Shown: positions 58,201 to 64,000 of the stretch, piece after piece
How positions within the stretch are numbered: the stretch's first letter is position 1
How the letters are laid out: each line of letters begins with the position of its first letter
Origin: Telmatactis stephensoni
Taxonomy: Eukaryota; Cnidaria; Anthozoa; Actiniaria; Isophelliidae
Assembly (NCBI GenBank): GCA_029948255.1
Contig: JALIZF010001939.1
Span: forward strand, 849,001-913,000
Direction: 5' to 3'
Length of the DNA stretch: 64,000 nt
Notes under the pieces: model-generated
What the model saw: only the letters and a program-made list of their open reading frames with translations
Told to the model about the DNA's origin: nothing
The model's database searches: none
Translations under genes and position numbers: made by a program

Positions 58201-60600
58201 CTCACAGGCCTCCTTACAAGGTGGTCTACTCGTTACTATGGAAGATGTGACGTCACACCTTGGAAACCACCAATGGCAGTACACCTCATAGAGGGCTGCA
58301 AGACACTTTTTGCTGACTAGGATTTTATACGACTCTAGCGCTTTTCGTTTATATTCAAAGTTTCGAAAATCTTGTTCATGATTTGCCTGGTCTTTTTTTG
58401 GGCCAAAAATTGTTGATTTGCCAAGGAATGGTTTGCAATAGCCATTGGGATATAGATACGGGAGACACTTTTGTTTTTCAATGTTTGCGTCTACCACTGG
58501 ATGTGCTGGAATACAGCTAGATGGATCATATAAAGCAGAAGATTCAATCTTTAAGTAATTACTGTAGGTATTATACATAATATAATGTTGGATCTTACCT
58601 TGGCTGAGTTGTGTTGACATCTGCCTCTACAATATGACGAATAGAAAGTTTTTTTTTTCAAACAAGCAAATAACCAACCAACCAAACAAACAATTCAAAC
58701 AAACAAACAAACCAATAAACAAACGAACACTGAAGCGAACATACGAGTGAACGAAAAATAAACAACAATCAGACAAACAAACAAACAAACAAACAAAAAT
58801 ATCAAAGAAACAAACAACCATTTTATAAAAGTATATGAGCCCTCCCCTTCCCAGTCCTTGCTGCACCAACGTATTATATTAGAGTCTTTTTGAAGCATAT
58901 ATCACAGTGCAAGCTATTGTTAAATCTGCCTTTTACCACCTTAGCAACATCGCTAAAATCAGAAAGTATTTATCTCTTCAAACAACCGAGAGACTAGTGG
59001 TCCATGCTTTTGTAACTTCCAAGATAGATCACTTCAACTGCCTCCTATTTGGCCTTCCCAATCATCTTCTATCTAAACTACAGTCAGTCCAAAATGCTGC
59101 TGCTCGTGTAATTACTTGTTCTCGTAAATAACACTGCCATATCACGCCTATCTTGATTCAGTTACATTGGCTTCCTGTGGCTGATCGTATCAAGTTCAAG
59201 ATTCATTCTACTCATTACATTTAAATCACTCAATGGCCTGGGTCCATCTTACATCTCTGACTTGATTTCTCGTTACAAGCCATCATGAAACCTTCGATCC
59301 TCATCTTCTATTCAACTTAATCGTGGTCAATTTCGCTTAAAGTCATATGGTCATCGTACATTCTCTGTGTGTGGTCCTGAACTGTGGAATGCCCTTCCTC
59401 CCTTCATAAGATCCGAATCATCCCTTTCATCCTTCAAGTCAGCTTTGAAGACTTACTTATTCAAGTCTGCATTTAACTTGGAACTATAACTTAATTAACA
59501 TAATTCACATAGTTCTTTTTTTTTTCTTTTTCTTTTCTTTCTTTTAATTTTTGCGCTTAGAGCAGAAATGGATAAGCGCGTAATAAGTGTATTATTATTA
59601 ATAACAAATATAATGATAATAAATTTAATGAGTATGATATTAGAGTGGTTTTCGTATGAGTGGGAACACTTTACGGTTACGATACGATACGGTTACAGCA
59701 GGAATTTCGAATGTTTTTATGGAAACTATGATACTGGTACAGTTACGATACAGTACGGTAAGTTTCCCACTCATACGAAAACGACTCTATCTTTACAATA
59801 TCAGACAAAAAATACGTTTTCGTGGGTAAGTCCGCTTTGTTTACTAGAGTCGTTTCCCCATGGAATGCCACCACTTTGTTTGAGTATTCCTTTGCTCATG
59901 GGATACTACCATTTTTCCACATGAATACCATGGGATCCAAGTGTGGAGATAGTAGTGAAACCGCTGTTCGGTTGTATCGTGGTCTACTAAAGTATACCTA
60001 AATACGGTCTTTTTTCACCATAAATACCATGGGATTTATACCTTTTTAAACGACTGAACCTACCTCGTACAGGGACCATTTTTAGCATTCAACTTAGCTT
60101 TTTGATAACTAACTTATAAGCTTAACCGACAACCGACAAATATGTATACTTGGCAACGATAAGAAAAATCCAAACTAGTCTAATTGAATTTGGACATTTT
60201 CGAAACAGCGGGATGCTCGGATGCAGAGCGACTTTTGTTATAAAGCGACAAACAAAGAATCAGACCCAGATGTCCCTTTTCAGAAATATCATCGAAGATA
60301 GCAAATCAAACATTAAACGTGCTTTTAGTCTCGGTAACGATTGCTAGGGACTAGCCTCTTCCGCATTCAACGCAATAGAAATATTAAAGACACTGTGTCT
60401 GTGATTACACGCATCCGTTACAGCAACTGATTACACAATGAAAAGCGCAAACGTGATATGTCAAGTTGATGTACGATATGATTCATCATGCACGTCTTCC
60501 TACAGCTGCCTTCCCTTACATTTCATTTTTTATTTCATAAAACTATAAACTAACTTACCTACAAGTGAAGCCATCACAAGAAAAACGAGAAAACACTTCA
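50552..60600 (-). CDS. Receptor E: FZ-kringle-FN3-SEA-FN3-TM tyrosine kinase
   Basis: Complete paralog, 1017 residues. Minus-strand exons: 60558-60600, 58599-58626, 58038-58516, 57472-57504, 57064-57315, 56322-56618, 56140-56240, 55920-55990, 55002-55159, 54642-54932, 54364-54512, 53871-54084, 53267-53377, 52860-53047, 52650-52772, 52087-52157, 51936-51976, 51650-51746, 51479-51578, 50552-50758. Domain order as in B. The CRD is close to that of C. Kinase motifs are intact, with two local differences: [11 protein letters not shown] instead of the usual TERELRDF before the alpha-C helix, and LLGEKMV for LLGKKMV after HRDLAARN. The tail has YDEV, YEEV and YDEV and ends YVV. Intron 1 holds a LINE fragment and a small foldback. 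Intron 19 holds a hAT-like MITE. Confidence 0.9.
50862..51108. mobile_element. hAT-like MITE, intron 19 of E
   Basis: About 247 bases. Inverted ends read AAGATACCATGATACTAAG at the left and AAGAGACCATAATACTAAG when the right end is reversed, and pairing continues for more than 80 bases. It is flanked by GGGGAAGG on both sides (50854-50861 and 51109-51116). An 8-bp duplication and short size fit hAT-type MITEs. C and D have the uninterrupted GGGGAAGGAAGG at this place. Confidence 0.65.
55283..55760 (-). repeat. 38-bp minisatellite, intron 8 of E
   Basis: About 12 units of the same repeat as in C and D. Some units have the variant TCACCTTCACCAACATCC. One unit is shortened near 55567. Confidence 0.9.
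58665..58800. repeat. Degenerate (ACAA)n repeat, intron 1 of E
   Basis: Degraded version of the intron 1 tetranucleotide tract (AACCAACCAACC, CAAACAAACAAAC). It is short and much more interrupted than in the other copies. Confidence 0.85.
58895..59495 (+). mobile_element. LINE fragment, post-RT domain, intron 1 of E
   Basis: Plus-strand sequence, opposite to receptor E. Read across frames it gives [85 protein letters not shown], then [13 protein letters not shown] and the [10 protein letters not shown] end. This is the standard C-terminal region of a CR1/L2-like LINE. At least three frame breaks make it a pseudogene. An ATTATTATTAATAA tail at 59585-59600 may be its 3' repeat. Confidence 0.8.
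59641..59791. mobile_element. Small foldback element, intron 1 of E
   Basis: About 150 bases with 25-base inverted ends: AGAGTGGTTTTCGTATGAGT at the left, and ACTCATACGAAAACGACTCT at the right as read on the plus strand. The interior repeats GGTTACGATACGATAC. Not found elsewhere in the window. The remainder of the intron, 59792-60557, shows nothing I can assign. Confidence 0.6.
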
Positions 60601-61740
60601 TGTCTAATATAATAGAGAAAAGAATCAAGAAAATCAGTAATAGTTATAACTTTCCTTTGATGATATAAGTTATGTTTTATATCATATGACAAACTCATAT
60701 TTGGCCTATGAAATTTGTCCGTATAGACAGGAAAAATCCATATAAAAAATTGTCAGAACATTTTGACATTCATGCCCACGTGGGAAGGCCTTTACTCTTT
60801 CGCTCTTTGCACATGGTTTCAGTCGCGGGTTCTGAATCCATGATAGTTTTAAAGCAATCATGCACAAATACTTTGACCTCACGGAAGTATAATTATTTGT
60901 TTTTGCGTGACATCAAATAAACCGAACGAAATGGTTTACAAGATGTTTCACATTTGAATTCTCTTGAGAATCAGATCTTTGTAAAGTTCTGCTTTCTCAC
61001 CAGGAATTTTAGTCATTTCCCAAAAGGATGAACAGGAAAAAACGCTAGAGGCAAAAGAAATCATTTCTTTGTCTCTTATTGAATACTTGTCTGGACAAAG
61101 GACAATTTTGCAATAACTTGAAAAAGTGGAATTCAAAATTAAGGAAGGATTCATTATATTTTTCATTTAACTGGCTGGCTCTTGTAATTTTTAGCTCTAA
61201 AATACCTCGCAAACAAATTGCTTGTTTTTGACATTTTACTAAATGTATTTTACATTAATAGGTAGTATATTAATCCAACGGTGACCTATGTTTATGCCAA
61301 CTGATTTGCCCCCTCGATTTTGGAGAAATCACAAACTTTCTAGAAGAAATTCAGATAACTATTGAATTACGATTCTCAAAGTTTAACAGGAAAACACAAA
61401 GGAGCTGATAAAACTATCGATAACAAACGTTTATCTGAGATAACTATAGTAATCGACATACTCACTAGGGGCATGTCGCAAGACTCAAGTTACCTTACCT
61501 GCAAGAGTGGCCTCAAGATCGCTGAGGTTGGCCGATTATAATTGCTAGTTATGTCTTGACGACTCTCATAAAATCAAGCAACCTTCATAAATTTGTCTGT
61601 GCAGTTACTAGTCTTGACGACAATCTTACTAAACTACTGTATTGTGTTGTTCTGACCTTTATTTGCATTTTTGAACTTCCGGTTTGGTTATCTATGACGT
61701 TTCTCGTCTTTTTTCCTTATTCTCCCTCCCCCTCCCCCTA
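60601..61740 (-). promoter_or_regulatory. 5' flank of receptor E, diverged
   Basis: Recognisably related to the upstream regions of A-D (for example the ACTAGTCTTGACGACAATCT segment near 61608), but with many indels and no GGGGA tract. E therefore seems to have the most diverged promoter. 61741-62079 shows no gene and probably contains the upstream part of the GST gene. Confidence 0.4.
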
Positions 61741-62079
61741 AAGAGGCCGCTTTGAGGCTCAGAGCCTGTGTTCCCCCTAATTGATGGTCAGCACCGAGAA
61801 AAGTCCGGGAACCGAATTTTTAATATTAATATTAGTGCATTTTGTAATTTTATGTTTCACAAATCGTATTTTAGAGTTTACGAATTCATTGTAAACTTAA
61901 ATTTATTCTAGCTTATATTGAAACGCTTGGCAGATAATGAGCTTGGGCTGCCTGTGCCAGGAATTGTCATAAGAAAATTTCAAGCATGAAGTGTCCAAAT
62001 ATTGCTAGGGTCAGTGCCTGATACTAACTTTGCTTGTGTTTCAAAAGTTGTCTGTTAAATTATTGCTTTTAGCTTCACC

Positions 62080-62218
62080 ATGTCTCAATACAAACTTTAC
62101 TACTTCAACTATCGAGGCCTTGCAGAGCCTATAAGACTTTGCTTTGCTGCCGCTGGTGTTGAATACGAGGATATCAGATATCAGATGGGAGAACAATTAG
62201 TGCAGGAAAATGGTGCAG
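62080..62218 (+). CDS. Glutathione S-transferase, sigma-class-like, first coding exon
   Basis: Reads MSQYKLYYFNYRGLAEPIRL, then CFAAAGVEYEDIRYQ and a further 13 residues to a possible donor at 62218/62219 (CAG/GTTTTA, weak). This is the start of the thioredoxin-like domain of sigma-type GSTs. Y8 would be the catalytic tyrosine, and YFNxRGxAEPIR is the family signature. An AG after a T-rich stretch just upstream (TTTTAG/CTTCACC-ATG) suggests that the ATG lies in a spliced exon. No later GST exon appears in the remaining 1.8 kb, so the gene either has a long intron and leaves the window or is an isolated exon. It is unrelated to the receptor cluster. Confidence 0.75.
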
Positions 62219-62259
62219 GTTTTATGCTGAATTGTTCAAACTAGGGTAACAAGCATGAA

Positions 62260-62955
62260 ATTTGGCACAATGATAGGCCTCCGTGCTCTGAGGAATTCTG
62301 GATATGGGGCCACGCCAAATCACGAATACTTACGGATTTATAGTCTTGGAATTAATTATCTTTCAGAAAATAAAAAAGAGCAGTTTCTTTTAATGTAAAA
62401 TGATGATACTAAGTATATAGATAGTACGAGGTACACGTAAAAGATATTCACCAATAGCCACGCCCTTTTAGGGGTACTTACGGAATCAGAGCTACGGAAT
62501 ACATTATGCCTTAAATTGATATTTAGAGTTCGTCCTGCACTGTTGGTAATCTGAAAACTTGCACAACGATAAACGTTTATACTCTGAGTAATTCTGGATA
62601 TGGGGCCACGCCCAACAACGAGTACTTACAGGATTATAGGAAAGGGATTTATTGTTTTCCGAAAAATAGAAAAGAGCAGTTCCTCTTAATGTAAAATGAT
62701 GATATCAAGTATATAGATAGAGTAAGGTATGCGTTAAAGATATTCATCAGCAGCCACGCCCTTATTTGGGTACTAACGGAATTAGAGCAACGGAATACAT
62801 TATACCTTGAATGAACACTAAAAGCTCTTCCTACACTGTTGGTAATCTGAACACTTGCACAAAGATAAACATTGATATGCTGAGTAATTCCAGACATGGG
62901 ACCACACCCAACAACGAGTACTTACAGAGTTACAGAAAAGGAATTTTTATTGTTG
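62260..62955. repeat. 296-base tandem repeat, about 2.3 copies
   Basis: TTCTGGATATGGGG recurs at 62296 and 62592, and in changed form (TTCCAGACATGGG) at 62888, giving a period of 296. Other marks are AAAAGAGCAGTT, TAAAATGATGATA and AGCCACGCCC. The repeat would lie in the first GST intron. Confidence 0.75.
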
Positions 62956-62960
62956 CTTAT

Positions 62961-63212
62961 TGTTGGGGGCAGTCACTCACTGCGAGGCAAACTATCCCTT
63001 TACCATCTGCATGGGGATGGAAACAATGTGATGGTGGTACGTGGGAGCCAATATGGACACATCTGTCTGAAGCATCAAAGGCGTGCCAGGTGTTGATCAA
63101 ATGTTCATGCCAACCTAAAAAGGGCTGCAAAGGGCGTTGCTCCTGCAAGAAGTCCAAACTTCCCTGTACAGCAATGTGCAAGTGCGGGGGAGAGTGTAAG
63201 AGGCAACATTAA
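62961..63212 (+). CDS. Cysteine-rich C-terminal protein fragment
   Basis: The frame is open from 62811, but protein-like sequence begins near 62965: SLTARQTIPLPSAWGWKQC, then WEPIWTHLSEASKACQVL, and a Cys cluster KCSCQPKKGCKGRCSCKK, LPCTAMCKCGGECKRQH before TAA. Eleven cysteines in about 50 residues, with CxC spacing, recall CXC/tesmin-like zinc-binding tails. Similar tails occur at the C-terminus of repeat-associated proteins in invertebrate genomes. No start or N-terminal part is visible and the region directly upstream is a tandem repeat, so I regard it as the last exon or a remnant of a mobile-element or multigene-family protein. Confidence 0.45.
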   Translation, partial: CWGQSLTARQTIPLPSAWGWKQCDGGTWEPIWTHLSEASKACQVLIKCSCQPKKGCKGRCSCKKSKLPCTAMCKCGGECKRQH

Positions 63213-64000
63213 TTTTTTGCACTTTAAAAACTACGAGAAACAAATTTATGGAATCAGGACTGGCTTTAAGCACAATTCTACCTCTATCATCAGATTATGT
63301 GCAGATTTTATAATATATTGCTATAAAGGCATACATTTTCTAAAAGCTCATTAAACATAGGTTTCAAAAATCCACAGAAAAAGACAAGTAATTAACAGTC
63401 TGAATTTATTTAAATATTTTCTCCAATTTTTTTCCCCTTTTTTTCTGAATTGCAAATTTGCACGTTTACAAGCATGCTACAACTTCCTTTGATTTCAATG
63501 GATTAGCCCAAAACTTTGTAGCAATTTGATGCATCAAAATTATGTTTAAAAACTATGTTTATTACACCTATTTTCAAAATTACGCGACCTTTGCAGGCGA
63601 GTTTGACTAATTGTCGCAGGTCGCGGGTTGCGTGTTCGATGTCGCGGGTGCGGGTGGTTGGTCGCGGGTGCGGGTAGGATTGTCGCCGGTGCGAAATTCA
63701 AAAAAACAAAAAAACAAAAAAAACAAAGACAAAAAACTAAAAAAAGGGAAAAAATCGAAGTACAAAAAAAACCACAACAACAACAACAAAAAAAAACAGG
63801 ATTCACGAAATTTAATATTTCCAAGTCATTCTGCACTGTAGTAACGCGATCCGCTTACTTATTCAGCCGTCAGACAAATAACAATGCTTCCTGCGGTCTG
63901 CAGCATCTAGGAAAACTGTTGTCAATCTGTCAATATTCATTTTGAGGGCTTCTTCTTGTGTTTGATGTTTATGTGATGACTCCGTGTTGTTTGACCCTAC
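63213..64000. other. No gene seen; GCGGGT-rich and A-rich low-complexity DNA
   Basis: 63213-63600 is AT-rich without recognisable features. 63610-63690 contains several GTCGCGGGTGCGGGT-type repeats. 63695-63800 is A-rich with AAAAAC blocks. ORFs here are low-complexity translations. The rest to the window end shows nothing I can assign. Confidence 0.6.

Noticed and set aside
59568..59924. 118-residue ORF in E intron 1
   Set aside because: Covers the small foldback element and unrelated flank; no recognisable motif.
63546..63945. Overlapping ORFs near the right end
   Set aside because: Low-complexity GCGGGT and A-rich DNA in both strands; no domain-like sequence.
1..64000. CRISPR array, tRNA, rRNA or bacterial operon
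   Set aside because: The regularly spaced repeats are a contiguous minisatellite without unique spacers; no cloverleaf or rRNA-like sequence was noticed; genes are intron-rich and eukaryotic.

Overview
This is eukaryotic, metazoan DNA: AT-rich, with intron-split genes, LINE fragments, miniature DNA transposons and simple repeats. The reverse-transcriptase remnants (about 96-655, 23190-23927, 58895-59495) resemble LINEs that are abundant in cnidarian genomes, so an anthozoan-like cnidarian is my best guess. This is inference, and a sponge or another invertebrate is not excluded. I see no rRNA, tRNA, CRISPR or prokaryotic gene organisation.

The window is dominated by a cluster of five paralogous receptor tyrosine kinase genes. 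Four are complete, each with 20 coding exons and almost identical exon lengths: B (+, 9088-20497), C (-, 24835-34344), D (-, 37317-46357) and E (-, 50552-60600). The fifth, A (-, 733-3642), shows exons 1-5 only; a LINE fragment lies in its intron 5 and the gene then leaves the left edge. I derived the exon chains by matching GT/AG junctions and reading phase across all copies. Each chain gives a protein of 1016-1019 residues: short signal peptide, Frizzled-type cysteine-rich domain (ROR/MuSK-like), kringle, fibronectin III, SEA domain with a GSVGV autoproteolysis-like site, second fibronectin III, one transmembrane helix, tyrosine kinase (FGFR/RET/TIE-like motifs), and a tail with three YDEV/YEEV motifs ending in YVV. 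I know of no named family with this domain order. It is the main candidate for an undescribed system: a tandem family of possibly self-cleaving, Wnt-receptor-like kinases whose Frizzled domains come in two types.

Layout: A and B are head to head across a large inverted duplication (arms about 3700-5490 and 7262-9087; spacer 5491-7261). B and C are tail to tail. C, D and E are head-to-tail tandem units of about 12-13 kb. Intergenic regions are duplicated flanks plus mobile elements. Copy-specific insertions with clear target-site duplications allow relative dating: two 9-bp-TSD (Mutator-like) elements in B introns 3 and 4, both carrying RecQ-helicase-like fragments; a 720-bp foldback in B intron 11; TTA-TSD (PIF/Harbinger-like) elements downstream of D and of E; and a hAT-like MITE in E intron 19. 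A 38-bp minisatellite, stop-free in all three sense frames in its long arrays, sits in intron 8 of every complete copy, immediately before the exon with the SEA cleavage motif.

Right of the cluster are the first exon of a sigma-class glutathione S-transferase (62080-62218), a 296-bp tandem repeat, a cysteine-rich ORF that ends at 63212, and low-complexity DNA to the window end.
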